From Oscillospiraceae bacterium (lineage in GTDB: Bacteria > Bacillota > Clostridia > Oscillospirales > Acutalibacteraceae): a DNA stretch of 64,000 bases. A model generated the notes under the pieces. The model was not told where the DNA came from. It made no database searches and worked only from the letters and a program-made list of their open reading frames with translations. This document shows positions 24,098 to 32,977 of this stretch, in pieces; position 1 is the first letter of the stretch, and every line of letters begins with the position of its first letter. The DNA is taken from assembly GCA_015066635.1 (NCBI GenBank), contig SVOA01000001.1, positions 124,001 through 188,000 of the forward strand. Direction: 5' to 3'. The translations under genes were made by a program, and so were the position numbers.

Positions 24098-26488
24098 ATG
24101 AAAAAAGTTATAAGCGTTTTACTTTGTGTTATGCTTGTGCTTTGTGTTGCGCCGGTTTCGGTATTTGCGGTCGATAATTACGACATTTATATTTGCGGCG
24201 TACGTGTCACAAGCGATAATGCAGGCGACCTTTCTGTCATCGACGGTGTTGACGGTACTGTCAGCTTTGATCCGTCGACCGTCACTCTTCATCTTGATAA
24301 CGCTTCTATTGACGGTACATCGAGCAGCAATTACGGAAATAATGTAACGGTTTCCGTTCTGTCATCCGTCAAGACGTTTACAATTGAGTTCTCGGGTGAT
24401 AATACTATCGGTTGTGAGGGCAATACAAACGGTTTGTGCAATGCCCTCGGAGGCCTTTATACCGCATTTATCTTCAACGGTGCGTCTTCAGACGCGGTTC
24501 TGACAATTAATGCCAGAACAACTCCGACCGGTGAAAACGGCGCCGCCCGTGTCGGCAGCGTAACGGTTAACAGCGGTACCGTTTACTGCATAGCTCCCGA
24601 AGAGCGGTATATGGGAAACGGTTATCAGAACAATCCTTACGGTGTTACTCTTAATGCCACAAGCGGCAATTTGCTGACGGTCAACGGAGGAAAGTTTATC
24701 TGCAAGGGCTTTGCTCCCGTAGTTGCCGGTCCTCTTGAGGGAAGGGTTTCGGATGAAACCGTTATCAAAGGCTCTGTCAACTATGACGGCTCCCAGCTTG
24801 AAGACTACGATTATTCGGCAAACGGTTTTTACGACAGTCAGTCACATTTTCAGGGGAATTACCGCTATGTCGAAGCTTCCTTCAGAAAAGCTTATTCCCT
24901 TTATGTAGGCGGAGTAAGAGTCAACAGTGAAAACTGTGACGACGTTTTCTCAGACGGAACGGTTTCTTATGATGCCGAAACCGAAACACTTACTCTTAAC
25001 AATGCGAATATAGAAGCAGCAGGGCAGAAAGATAACGGCTTCTGTATGAACGGTATTTATTACGGTATCTGGGACGACGACAACGCAACTCAGCATACTC
25101 TTAATATAAAAGCTATCGGTGAAAATACCGTAAAAGGCGCGTCAACAGACAGTACTTATTCCACTTCGGGTGCGGCCGCATATTACAGCAACTGGAATCT
25201 CAGCTTCGAATTGGTTGACGGCGCAACGCTCAACCTTATCGGAGGAAACAGCGAAACCTCTCAAAGCGGCAGTTTTGGTATCAACGCCGAGTCTTCAACT
25301 GTTTCTGTCGGCGGAAACGGCACTATCAATGCCGCTGCGGGCAGAGACGGCTACAGAGATTACTGGATGACAACCGCAGGCATCCGTTGTAAATCCTTGA
25401 CCGTCAGCGGTGACGTTACTCTCAACGCAACGGGCGGCGAATGTGTTGCGGCGAGCTGCGGAATAATACTTCAGAACGGCGGAACTCTCAAGCTCGTTGA
25501 CAATGCAACCGTAAACTGCAAGGGCGGCAATATCCTTACCGATATTACTCTGAATCCTGCGGCGGCAGGCTATGCCAAAAAGGATCTTAAGGCTTCGGCT
25601 CCGTTCTACTGCTCAAGCGGTCTGGGTATCTACGGCAACAGCAGTAAACATAAAATCACAATGGACATCAAGGACTGGAAGGGCGACTTTACCGCCGAGG
25701 GCGACAATTTCGCTTTTTCACCCGTTTACCGTTATGATTACAACGCCGACAGCGCCGTAATTGAAGTTTTCGCCGTTGACGACCGGACAATGGATTACGT
25801 TCATTTTGACAGCTTCAGCGACCTTTCGTCCTCAAAACCCGATGTAAGCGGTTATACCCAGTATCCGCTCGATGAGGGCGTCTGCAGGGGATATAAGAAG
25901 TGCGTGCTTCACCCTTACAGAACCTTCCCGGACGTTCCCGAGGGAGAATGGTACTACAATTACGTAAAGAGATGCACGCTTCAGGGCGTAATCAAGGGCT
26001 ATGCTAACGGCAACTTCGGTCCTGCCGACGTTCTTCAGCGTCAGGACTTCGTTGTAATGCTTGCAAGAATGTTTAACGCCGACCTTGAAACCTATGCCGC
26101 AAAAGCCTCGACTCTCAAGGATATTACGGCAGGTCAGTATTACACCGGTGCGGTTAACTGGGCTGTTGAAAACGGCATTATTACCGGATACGTAAGCGGT
26201 GCCAAAGCAGGTTGCTTCGGCGTCGGCGATCCGATAACAAGAGAGCAGATAGCGGCAATACTTTTCCGTCAGGCGTGCAGAACCGGCTTTGACGGCAACG
26301 TCAACAATTATTATAAGGAACTCGGCGTTTTTGCCGATGAGGGCAATATCAGCCCCTATGCATTGGACGCTATGGCATGGGCTGTTCATAACGGCTTCAT
26401 TACGGGTATGAATCCTACAACGCTTAATCCCGGCGGACTTGCTCCAAGAGCGCAGGTAGCGACAATTTTCGTAAGAACGTATATGTGA
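24098..26488 (+). CDS. S-layer-homology domain surface protein
   Basis: Secreted 796-residue protein. A signal peptide (about 1-25, ending VSVFA) is followed by about 580 residues rich in Asn, Gly, Ser and Thr. These contain repeated segments of the form 'YICGVRVTSDNAGDL' and 'YVGGVRVNSENCDDV', suggesting two copies of a beta-helix-like domain. Three C-terminal SLH domains begin at FPDVPEGEWYY and should bind cell-wall polymer. The ATG follows AAGGAGG. The function of the outer region is unknown; adhesion or carbohydrate binding is possible. Confidence 0.88.
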   Translation: MKKVISVLLCVMLVLCVAPVSVFAVDNYDIYICGVRVTSDNAGDLSVIDGVDGTVSFDPSTVTLHLDNASIDGTSSSNYGNNVTVSVLSSVKTFTIEFSGDNTIGCEGNTNGLCNALGGLYTAFIFNGASSDAVLTINARTTPTGENGAARVGSVTVNSGTVYCIAPEERYMGNGYQNNPYGVTLNATSGNLLTVNGGKFICKGFAPVVAGPLEGRVSDETVIKGSVNYDGSQLEDYDYSANGFYDSQSHFQGNYRYVEASFRKAYSLYVGGVRVNSENCDDVFSDGTVSYDAETETLTLNNANIEAAGQKDNGFCMNGIYYGIWDDDNATQHTLNIKAIGENTVKGASTDSTYSTSGAAAYYSNWNLSFELVDGATLNLIGGNSETSQSGSFGINAESSTVSVGGNGTINAAAGRDGYRDYWMTTAGIRCKSLTVSGDVTLNATGGECVAASCGIILQNGGTLKLVDNATVNCKGGNILTDITLNPAAAGYAKKDLKASAPFYCSSGLGIYGNSSKHKITMDIKDWKGDFTAEGDNFAFSPVYRYDYNADSAVIEVFAVDDRTMDYVHFDSFSDLSSSKPDVSGYTQYPLDEGVCRGYKKCVLHPYRTFPDVPEGEWYYNYVKRCTLQGVIKGYANGNFGPADVLQRQDFVVMLARMFNADLETYAAKASTLKDITAGQYYTGAVNWAVENGIITGYVSGAKAGCFGVGDPITREQIAAILFRQACRTGFDGNVNNYYKELGVFADEGNISPYALDAMAWAVHNGFITGMNPTTLNPGGLAPRAQVATIFVRTYM

Positions 26489-26510
26489 CAGTGATAATAT
26501 GTGATAATAA

Positions 26511-26540
26511 AACCGGACGGCAACACGCTGTCCGGTTTAT
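26511..26540 (+). terminator. terminator of the SLH protein gene
   Basis: AACCGGAC...GTCCGGTT hairpin, then TTATT. Confidence 0.8.
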
Positions 26541-26644
26541 TCTTTAACGAATTTAATTATATCGGTGATGTCGCAATCAAGGGCGTAGCACAGCGCATCA
26601 AGTGTTTTCGGGATTGAAAAGAACTTGTAAACTTCCGTTTCCAG
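26537..26644 (-). pseudogene. C-terminal remnant of an XRE-type regulator
   Basis: In the frame other than that of the glycosyltransferase, the minus strand reads KFFSIPKTLDALCYALDC, then a DITDII ending and TAA (26539). This is the typical end of Cro/C1-type HTH proteins. The N-terminal part is missing and an in-frame stop lies at 26645. The 3' end of the glycosyltransferase overlaps it, so this is probably an older gene truncated by the arrival of the glycosyltransferase segment. Confidence 0.6.
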
Positions 26645-27695
26645 TTAAATAACCTGATTTTACATATTCACTAATCTTCTCCCAATGATAATAAAAGGTG
26701 TTCATATCAATAGTTATACTACTGCTTTTAATCCCATGGTTTGCTTCTGCTTTTTTATTAAGATTATGTCGTACAAACCATAGCTTTCTTTTAAGAGATT
26801 TCATTTTAGTTTGTATGTTTTTGGCATTGGAATTGCCCTTGCTTTTTGCCTTTTTGAAAAGCTCTGCAAACAATTTGTCAATTGTTTTCTTATCCTCTTT
26901 TTTTACGCTTTTCAATTCAATGCAACTTTCATAGAATTTAAACGTTTCCTCAAGAGCTGTCAAAACAAGCCATTCATTTTCTTGTTCATTTGTATTTTCT
27001 CTAAAAAGTTCCATGTAAACAACTGCCTTAATTAAATGCATCACATCCTCTTTCCAAGTATGCGTGTTGCTAAACATATTTTCTCTTTGTAGAATAAAAA
27101 AAACATCCTTATCTGTTGCCGTATTCGGTGAATACTCTCTAACTCTGTACCTAAAAGCACTTTCTATATCTTGTTCCCGATACTCAAAAAATCGAATATT
27201 ATTATCGTTTAAATATTTTGTCCTAAAAATATTTGTCCAAAATTCAAGCCTTGGAATATGTTGTACCTCTTCTTCTGTTTCGGGAAACCAAATCTCATAA
27301 TAATCCTCCAGCTTCATATCACATTTAATTTTAGCACCATAAATGACATCCTTTTCTTGTTGTTCATATAAGCGAAGCTTGTTAATAAAATCCTCGTCAA
27401 TCGAATTTTTCAAAAGCATATCATCAGCATCAAGAAACATTGTCCAAACCCCTTGTGCTTTTGATATGCCAAGATTTCTCGCATGACCGGCTCCTTTGTT
27501 TTCAGTATAATAATATTTAACTGTATCAGAAATATAATTTTTGCATTTTTTGCCTGTTGCATCTGTAGATCCATCGTCAATTATTATTAATTCTATTAAA
27601 TCAATACACGATTGAGATAGAACTGACTCTATTGCGGTTTCTATGTAATTCTCTCCATTATAGCACGGCGTAATTATACTGATATATGTTTTCAT
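26598..27695 (-). CDS. family 2 glycosyltransferase
   Basis: Inverting GT-A glycosyltransferase, 365 residues. The N-terminal 110 residues hold the nucleotide-sugar fold: ISIITPCYNGENYI, IIDDGSTD, NKGAGHARN and the metal-binding DADD. The remaining 250 residues are Lys/Glu-rich and unrecognised. The last dozen codons run into the remnant of an XRE gene in another frame, so the C-terminus may be altered. It is divergent from an XRE regulator with two operators between them. Much AT-richer than its neighbours, so probably acquired. Confidence 0.87.
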   Translation of the reverse strand: MKTYISIITPCYNGENYIETAIESVLSQSCIDLIELIIIDDGSTDATGKKCKNYISDTVKYYYTENKGAGHARNLGISKAQGVWTMFLDADDMLLKNSIDEDFINKLRLYEQQEKDVIYGAKIKCDMKLEDYYEIWFPETEEEVQHIPRLEFWTNIFRTKYLNDNNIRFFEYREQDIESAFRYRVREYSPNTATDKDVFFILQRENMFSNTHTWKEDVMHLIKAVVYMELFRENTNEQENEWLVLTALEETFKFYESCIELKSVKKEDKKTIDKLFAELFKKAKSKGNSNAKNIQTKMKSLKRKLWFVRHNLNKKAEANHGIKSSSITIDMNTFYYHWEKISEYVKSGYLTGNGSLQVLFNPENT

Positions 27696-27738
27696 ACTTT
27701 ATTCTTTCCTCATCAACAAATCATTGGAAGCTTATTTA

Positions 27739-27780
27739 TGTAACATATTGTTACATTTTTATTGTAACAGTTTGTTACAA
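27739..27780. promoter_or_regulatory. twin operator palindromes
   Basis: TGTAACA-TAT-TGTTACA (27739-27755) and TTGTAACA-GTT-TGTTACAA (27762-27780), centres 24 bp apart, lie between the divergent glycosyltransferase and XRE genes. They are the likely binding sites of the XRE protein. Confidence 0.75.
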
Positions 27781-27814
27781 TAAAGTCAATGAAATAATTG
27801 AAAGGAAAGTACGC

Positions 27815-28018
27815 TTGACAGGCTTAAGAGAAATAAGAAAAGCGCGAAATCTTAACCAGCAAAAAGTTGCTATGGATCTTAATATATCAAGAGAAGCTCT
27901 CTCTTACTACGAGAATGGCAAAAGAGAGCCAAGCTTAGCTCTACTCGTATCAATGTCCGATTATTTTAATGTTTCTATTAACTATCTGATAACAGGAAAA
28001 GAATTTAAAAAGAAGTGA
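27815..28018 (+). CDS. XRE-family HTH regulator
   Basis: Small DNA-binding protein of 67 residues made of one Cro/C1-type helix-turn-helix (LREIRKARNLNQQKVAMDL, then SREALSYYENGKREPS). I chose TTG 27815 because GAAAGGAAAG precedes it and the HTH starts there; the frame is open further upstream through the operators but shows no ribosome site. It probably represses itself and the divergent glycosyltransferase through the two TGTAACA palindromes. Confidence 0.88.
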   Translation: MTGLREIRKARNLNQQKVAMDLNISREALSYYENGKREPSLALLVSMSDYFNVSINYLITGKEFKKK

Positions 28019-28044
28019 TGCAAAACTGCATCACTTCTTTTTTT
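28012..28044 (+). terminator. terminator of the XRE gene
   Basis: GAAGTGATGCA/TGCATCACTTC hairpin overlapping the stop codon, then eight T. Confidence 0.9.
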
Positions 28045-28095
28045 GGATAAACAGTGAATCGCCCTCACGATGCAACCGCAATTGCAATTTATTAA

Positions 28096-28125
28096 AAACA
28101 CCCCCAAGCATAGCTCGGGGGTTTA
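28096..28125 (-). terminator. terminator after the REP transposase
   Basis: CCCCC...GGGGG hairpin with a T run on the minus strand. It ends the long Val T-box operon. Confidence 0.8.
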
Positions 28126-28130
28126 ACTTT

Positions 28131-28631
28131 TTATAAACTGTAATATTCGTCTTTGCCAATCAGCCATTTTCGGGGGTTTTCGTCGATATACTGCCAACGG
28201 GTTAAGTAATCCTCCTCGTCGCGTATAACGTGGTCGTGGAAACCCTTTTGCCAAACAGGCTGTTTTGCCGTTTTGGTTACTTTCCCTTTAAACTGTTGTA
28301 TTGCCCTCGATATCGTAGGGGCGACCTGCGGTCGCCCGTTTTCTATATTGATTGATATTATCAAATGAATATGATTCGGCATAACAACATAATTGTCTAC
28401 TTTTACGCCACAATAGACTGTATTCAATCTTTTGATTTCATCCTCAATGATTTCACCGATTTTTGTCAGTATTATCTTCGGGCGACCGCAGGTCGCCCCT
28501 ACGGATGTATCTTCAGCAATCTGCGATAGAGTGCTTTTTGAATCTTTGGTACAGATTGTTATAAAATATGCGCCGTTTTGGGAATAATCGTAATCAGGCA
28601 GTCTATTTGGTTTGCGCGTTTTTAACGGCAT
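28131..28631 (-). CDS. REP-associated tyrosine transposase (RAYT/Y1 family)
   Basis: HUH-type single-strand DNA transposase-like protein of 166 residues. The core MPNHIHLI carries the HxH metal motif; the N-terminal LPDYDYSQNGAYFITICT and the C-terminal FHDHVIRDEEDYLTRWQYI are typical of IS200-like/RAYT proteins. Two perfect 25-bp inverted palindromic repeats lie inside the coding sequence and are translated as VGATCGRPK and GRPQVAPT. The ATG overlaps the ilvE stop (TGATG), so the gene is read as the last gene of the branched-chain operon. Confidence 0.88.
   Translation of the reverse strand: MPLKTRKPNRLPDYDYSQNGAYFITICTKDSKSTLSQIAEDTSVGATCGRPKIILTKIGEIIEDEIKRLNTVYCGVKVDNYVVMPNHIHLIISINIENGRPQVAPTISRAIQQFKGKVTKTAKQPVWQKGFHDHVIRDEEDYLTRWQYIDENPRKWLIGKDEYYSL
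28314..28338 (+). repeat. REP palindrome, copy 1
   Basis: 25 bp with core GGGCGACC-TGC-GGTCGCCC. Exact reverse complement of the copy at 28479. Inside the transposase gene. Confidence 0.9.
28479..28503 (-). repeat. REP palindrome, copy 2 (inverted)
   Basis: Exact inverted copy of 28314-28338. Together they form a REPIN-like pair bracketing the codons of the HUH motif. Confidence 0.9.
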
Positions 28632-29695
28632 CAGTCGATCGGATAAGTCCAGCCGAATTTATCCTCGGTCTTGCCCCACTGAATACCTGTAAGGGTATCG
28701 TAAAGGTGCTGGGTAACAGGTCCGATTTCGCCGTTGTTGATTGTGTACTTATGATCCTTGTAGCAAAGCTCGCCGATGGGAGATACAACCGCAGCCGTGC
28801 CGCAGCCCCATGCTTCCTCGAGAGTGCCGTCAGCCATAGCCTTTGTTAATTCCTCAAGGCTTAAGAGTCTTTCGTTAACATTGTAGCCCTCTGACTTGAG
28901 AACTTCGATACAGCTCTTTCTCGTGATACCGGGAAGAATTGAGCCCGTAAGCTTGGGAGTAACGATTTCGCCGTTAATCTTGAACATTACGTTCATAGCG
29001 CCGACTTCCTCAATGTACTTTCTCTCAACGCCGTCAAGCCAGAGTACCTGAGAATAACCCTTCTGCTCTGCTCTCTCGCCTGCACGGTTGGAAGCAGCGT
29101 AGTTACCGCCGCACTTTGCATAACCCGTGCCGCCGCGTACTGCTCTTACATCCTCGTCCTCGATCATAATCTTAACGGGGTTGATGCCCTCCTTGTAATA
29201 GCTGCCGACGGGCGAAGCAATTATAATGAAGGTTGCGTTGTGAACGGCGTGAACGCCGAGAGACTCGTCGTTACCGAACATAAACGGGCGAAGATAGAGC
29301 GATGTGCCCTCCTGAGAAGGAGTCCAGTCTTTTTCCATATCAACGAACTTTGTATAGATTTCAAGCGCGTCCTCCTCGGGTATCTGAGGCAGGCAGAGAC
29401 GCTCTGCGGAATTGTTCATTCTGCGGATATTCTCGATGGGTCTGAAAAGCTGAACCTTGCCGTCAGCTCTTCTGTAAGCCTTTAAGCCCTCAAAAATTTC
29501 CGAGCCGTAGTGAAGTACGGTTGAAGCGGGATGAATTGAAAGATAGCCGAAGGGTACAATTCTTGCATCATGCCAGCCGGTTTCTTTATTCCAGTCCATC
29601 ATAAACATATGGTCTGTAAAGATTTTGCCGAAGCCCAGTGTTGACGGATCGGGCTTTGCTTTAAGTGTCTGTGCTTTTACTACTTTGATTTCCAT
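28631..29695 (-). CDS. ilvE: branched-chain amino acid aminotransferase
   Basis: PLP enzyme that interconverts Val, Leu and Ile with their 2-oxoacids, using glutamate. 354 residues, class IV fold; the PLP lysine lies in GTGYAKCGGNYAAS, with EEVGAMNVMF and GSILPGITRKS downstream. The ATG follows GGAGG. It sits directly after the 2-oxoacid oxidoreductase genes on the same strand, which places transamination of a branched 2-oxoacid right after its formation or before its oxidation. Confidence 0.97.
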   Translation of the reverse strand: MEIKVVKAQTLKAKPDPSTLGFGKIFTDHMFMMDWNKETGWHDARIVPFGYLSIHPASTVLHYGSEIFEGLKAYRRADGKVQLFRPIENIRRMNNSAERLCLPQIPEEDALEIYTKFVDMEKDWTPSQEGTSLYLRPFMFGNDESLGVHAVHNATFIIIASPVGSYYKEGINPVKIMIEDEDVRAVRGGTGYAKCGGNYAASNRAGERAEQKGYSQVLWLDGVERKYIEEVGAMNVMFKINGEIVTPKLTGSILPGITRKSCIEVLKSEGYNVNERLLSLEELTKAMADGTLEEAWGCGTAAVVSPIGELCYKDHKYTINNGEIGPVTQHLYDTLTGIQWGKTEDKFGWTYPID

Positions 29696-29722
29696 TATTG
29701 TTTCCTCCTGTATATTTCAATT

Positions 29723-30262
29723 TTATTCTTCGTAATCTGCGCCGAGCTTCATAGCTTTAAGGTTAACATCAAGCATATCTGCGTGCTTTGCGGAAATTAC
29801 TTTGCCGAGCGCCTTTTTTACGCCCTCCTCGTCGAATTCGTCGAGAGCCTTTAAGATTTTTCCGCAGATAATCATATTCGCAAGTGTCGGGAATCCGTTT
29901 TCACTCGCAAGTCTTGTTGCGGGGATGTAGTAAACCTTTACATCGTCTCTTGCAACCTTGCGCTCAATGAGAGTTGAGTCGGCAAAAATCATTCCGCCGG
30001 GAACGACGGCCTTCTCATACTTGTCGAGCGAGGGAAGATTCATCGCAATAAGAATATCGGGATTTGAAACTATCGGAGAGCCTACGGGTTCGTCGCTGAC
30101 GATTACCGAACAGCTTGCCGTACCGCCTCGCATTTCGGGTCCGTATGAGGGAAGCCAGCTTACCTGCTTATCCTCGATAAGCCCCTTGTATGCAAGGAAT
30201 TTGCCTACGAACAGAATTCCCTGTCCGCCGAAGCCTGAGAATAAAAACTGTTTTGCAGACAT
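29723..30262 (-). CDS. 2-oxoacid:ferredoxin oxidoreductase, gamma subunit
   Basis: 179 residues, the pyruvate/2-oxoacid oxidoreductase gamma domain (start [16 protein letters not shown]; then [13 protein letters not shown]). Part of the TPP- and Fe-S-dependent complex with the three genes upstream, starting 1 base after the beta gene. It forms or cleaves a 2-oxoacid using CoA, CO2 and ferredoxin. Confidence 0.93.
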   Translation of the reverse strand: MSAKQFLFSGFGGQGILFVGKFLAYKGLIEDKQVSWLPSYGPEMRGGTASCSVIVSDEPVGSPIVSNPDILIAMNLPSLDKYEKAVVPGGMIFADSTLIERKVARDDVKVYYIPATRLASENGFPTLANMIICGKILKALDEFDEEGVKKALGKVISAKHADMLDVNLKAMKLGADYEE

Positions 30263-30263
30263 A

Positions 30264-31022
30264 TTATTCAGCCTCCTTTTCTGCGCTTCTGTCCTTATAT
30301 ACGCCGAGAGGATAATAGGGAAGCATTTTTTCCTCTATCCATTCAAGCGCCTTCTGAGGAGTCATGCCCCAGTTTGTAGGACATGAGGATACGACCTCGA
30401 TAAGCGAGAAGCCTTTTCCGTCTATCTGATTCTGAAAGGCCTTTTTGATGGCCTTCTTTGCCTGACGGATATGCGGAACGCTGTTTACGGTAACTCTTTC
30501 AAGGTACTCTGCGCCCTCAAGCTCGGAAAGCATTTCGCAAACCTTGATGGGATAGCCGCAAAGCTTGGGGTCTCTGCCGTAAGGCGAGGTCTGTGTAACC
30601 TGACCGGGAAGCGAAGTCGGAGCCATCTGTCCGCCCGTCATACCGTAAATTGCATTATTTATAAATATGATTGTAATATTTTCGTTTCTTGCCGCGGCGT
30701 GAACGGTCTCAGCCATACCGATAGATGCGAGGTCGCCGTCGCCCTGATAGGTAAATACTATATGGTTGTCGGGGTCTGCTCTCTTAACGCCCGTCGCAAC
30801 AGCGGGGGCTCTGCCGTGAGCCGCCTCTATCATATCGCAGTTGAAATAGTTGTATGCCATAACCGAGCAGCCTACGGGAGCAATCCCTATTGTTTTGCCC
30901 TCAATACCGAGCTCGTCAATAACCTCTGCCACAAGACGGTGAACTATACCGTGCGTGCAGCCGGGACAGTAATGAAGCGGCACGTCAATAAGTGCATGCG
31001 GTCTATCAAATACTACTGCCAT
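30264..31022 (-). CDS. 2-oxoacid:ferredoxin oxidoreductase, beta (TPP-binding) subunit
   Basis: 252 residues with the TPP-binding motif [17 protein letters not shown]...[10 protein letters not shown]. The Cys residues in HYCPGCTHG and in VGCSV fit the cluster-binding pattern of beta subunits. The start shares a base with the stop of the alpha subunit. The catalytic subunit of the complex, probably acting on a branched-chain 2-oxoacid. Confidence 0.94.
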   Translation of the reverse strand: MAVVFDRPHALIDVPLHYCPGCTHGIVHRLVAEVIDELGIEGKTIGIAPVGCSVMAYNYFNCDMIEAAHGRAPAVATGVKRADPDNHIVFTYQGDGDLASIGMAETVHAAARNENITIIFINNAIYGMTGGQMAPTSLPGQVTQTSPYGRDPKLCGYPIKVCEMLSELEGAEYLERVTVNSVPHIRQAKKAIKKAFQNQIDGKGFSLIEVVSSCPTNWGMTPQKALEWIEEKMLPYYPLGVYKDRSAEKEAE

Positions 31023-32089
31023 TATTCAACACCTCCGTCTTTTGCTGCTTTTTTAATTGCCTCGAGTACAAGCTCGGGACTCGGAATCATACCGCCTGCA
31101 CGGTTGCAGAGAGTTACGGGAACTCTGCATTCCGTAGCGAGTCTGACATCCTCTATCATCTGGCCCATTGAAAGCTCAACGGAGATAAACTGCTTTGCGT
31201 GCTCCGCCGCCTTCTTAAAGGGTGCCTTCGGGAACGGCCAGAGAGTAATCGGGCGGATAAGTCCTGCCTTGATGCCCTGTGCTCTCGCCTCGTTAACGGC
31301 GTTCTTTGAAACACGCGCCGCAATACCGAATGCCGCGATAACTATGTCAGCATCCTCTGTCATATATTCCTCATAGCGGGTTTCGTTATCGATAACCTGC
31401 TGATATTTTTCGTAACGTGCAAAGTTGAGCTGCTCAAGCTCCTCGGGAACGAGCGAAAGAGAATTGATAATGTTGTGCTCTCTTGCCATCTTTGTTCCCG
31501 TTGTTGCCCACGGCTTCTCGGGGGGAGCTGCAACATCAAAATCGAGCGAAACGGGCTCCATCATCTGTCCCATTGTACCGTCGGCGAGAACCATAGCGGT
31601 CATTCTGTACTTGTCGGCAAGCTCAAAGCCCTTAACGGTAAGCTCCGCCATTTCCTGTACCGAAGCGGGAGCGAGAACTATCATATGATAATCTCCGTGT
31701 CCGCCGCCTCTTGTTGACTGGAAGTAGTCTGACTGTGAGGGCTGAATTCCTCCGAGTCCGGGACCGCCTCTCTGAACATTTACCACAAGCGCGGGAAGGT
31801 CGGCGCCTGCAAGATATGAAATTCCCTCGCCCTTGAGTGAAATTCCGGGGCTTGAGGAGGAGGTCATTACTCTTTTGCCTGCCGAAGCAACGCCGTAAAC
31901 CATATTGATTGCGGCAATTTCGGACTCTGCCTGAAGAAATACGCCGCCGATTTTAGGCATTTTCTTTGCCATATATGCGGCAACCTCTGTCTGAGGCGTA
32001 ATCGGATAACCGAAGTAATGCAGACAGCCTGCTCTGATAGCGGCCTCTGCGATGGCTTCGTTGCCTTTCATCAAAACTTTATCTGCCAT
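31022..32089 (-). CDS. vorB: 2-oxoacid:ferredoxin oxidoreductase, alpha subunit (VorB type)
   Basis: 355 residues starting MADKVLMKGNEAIAEAA, with FGYPITPQTEVAAYM and the TSSSSPGISLKGEGISYLAG block typical of alpha subunits annotated as 3-methyl-2-oxobutanoate:ferredoxin oxidoreductase VorB. I start at ATG 32089, with AGGTG before it; a GTG three codons earlier is possible. The complex either oxidises 2-oxoisovalerate to isobutyryl-CoA or, with reduced ferredoxin, carboxylates isobutyryl-CoA. Specificity is inferred from similarity and from ilvE and the Val T-box. Confidence 0.9.
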   Translation of the reverse strand: MADKVLMKGNEAIAEAAIRAGCLHYFGYPITPQTEVAAYMAKKMPKIGGVFLQAESEIAAINMVYGVASAGKRVMTSSSSPGISLKGEGISYLAGADLPALVVNVQRGGPGLGGIQPSQSDYFQSTRGGGHGDYHMIVLAPASVQEMAELTVKGFELADKYRMTAMVLADGTMGQMMEPVSLDFDVAAPPEKPWATTGTKMAREHNIINSLSLVPEELEQLNFARYEKYQQVIDNETRYEEYMTEDADIVIAAFGIAARVSKNAVNEARAQGIKAGLIRPITLWPFPKAPFKKAAEHAKQFISVELSMGQMIEDVRLATECRVPVTLCNRAGGMIPSPELVLEAIKKAAKDGGVE

Positions 32090-32099
32090 TATCTGCACC

Positions 32100-32306
32100 T
32101 TACCTTTCTACCTTGATAATACAGTCGGGGCACATCATAGCGCAGCAGGCACAGCCTATGCAGGCTTCCTGATCCGTAATCTCGGCTGGATGGTGTCCCT
32201 TTTTGTTAATCTTGTCGGCTGCCAGCTGTAAAAGTCCCTTGGGACAGGCGTCAACGCAAAGTCCGCAGCCCTTACAGTTGTCGGTTTTAAATGTAAGCTT
32301 TGCCAT
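32100..32306 (-). CDS. 2[4Fe-4S] ferredoxin-like delta subunit of the oxidoreductase
   Basis: 68 residues with two cluster motifs, CKGCGLCVDACPKG and CIGCACCAMMCPD. Electron-transfer subunit of the 2-oxoacid oxidoreductase encoded just downstream. The ATG follows a purine-rich AAGGAG site. Confidence 0.94.
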   Translation of the reverse strand: MAKLTFKTDNCKGCGLCVDACPKGLLQLAADKINKKGHHPAEITDQEACIGCACCAMMCPDCIIKVER

Positions 32307-32335
32307 TTTGTTTACTCCTTTGCAAAGATAATTTA

Positions 32336-32977
32336 TCAGTTTATCGGCTTTTTCTGAAGCGTCAGAGGGAAAAGACCGTCGATTTTTCCCCTGAGACTCC
32401 CGTATAAGCTGTCTTTAACCGTTGTCATTACTACGGGAAGTCCCGAGAGAGCCGAAACCTCCTCGGCATAACCGAGTGAAGCAAGCACGTCTTCGGGCGT
32501 TGTTTCCTCTGCCAGATTTGAGTTGTTGACAATTCCCGTAAAGCGGATTTTTCCCGCTTCCTCAATTTCTCTCATAACCTCAAGCGTTGACTGCGCGTCG
32601 GGCGTCAGGGGACGGTATTTGTTGATTACCATAAGCATATCGTAATCGTTTTCCTCAATTATGCGCGGAGCAATTCTGCCGAGCGCCAGCGCTCCCCTGT
32701 CGTCGCCGCCTATGTCAAGCACAACCTTCATTGAACGGTCGTCGGTTATTGCATATAAATCCTGAGGCATTGAAGGCAGATCAAGGTTGGTGTTTGCAAA
32801 CTGTGAAACTATCAGCCGTATGCCTGCTTCTTTGAAATCCTCAGCCGAATCTTTTGTACGAAAGTATGGGTTTACTATGTCGAGGTCGGCAACCGCAACG
32901 CTGTCATACTGCCGTCTTAAATCAAGCGCCATATTGACCGCGATATTTGTCTTGCCGCTGCCGTAGTGTCCGCACAA
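32336..32977 (-). CDS. MinD/ParA-like P-loop ATPase
   Basis: About 214 residues; Walker A GHYGSGKTNIAVN, then DLDIVNPYFRTKD and DIGGDDRGA. Members of this family accompany clostridial 2-oxoacid oxidoreductase operons; the role is unknown. Starting at TTG 32977 puts the P-loop at residue 3 and removes the first beta strand. The frame stays open to about 33010 (reading VIIIEYKRLTLL) behind GAGAGG but shows no ATG, GTG or TTG there. Translation may start at a near-cognate codon just after that site. The gene starts close to the stop of the acyl-CoA synthetase upstream. Confidence 0.75.
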   Translation of the reverse strand: MCGHYGSGKTNIAVNMALDLRRQYDSVAVADLDIVNPYFRTKDSAEDFKEAGIRLIVSQFANTNLDLPSMPQDLYAITDDRSMKVVLDIGGDDRGALALGRIAPRIIEENDYDMLMVINKYRPLTPDAQSTLEVMREIEEAGKIRFTGIVNNSNLAEETTPEDVLASLGYAEEVSALSGLPVVMTTVKDSLYGSLRGKIDGLFPLTLQKKPIN

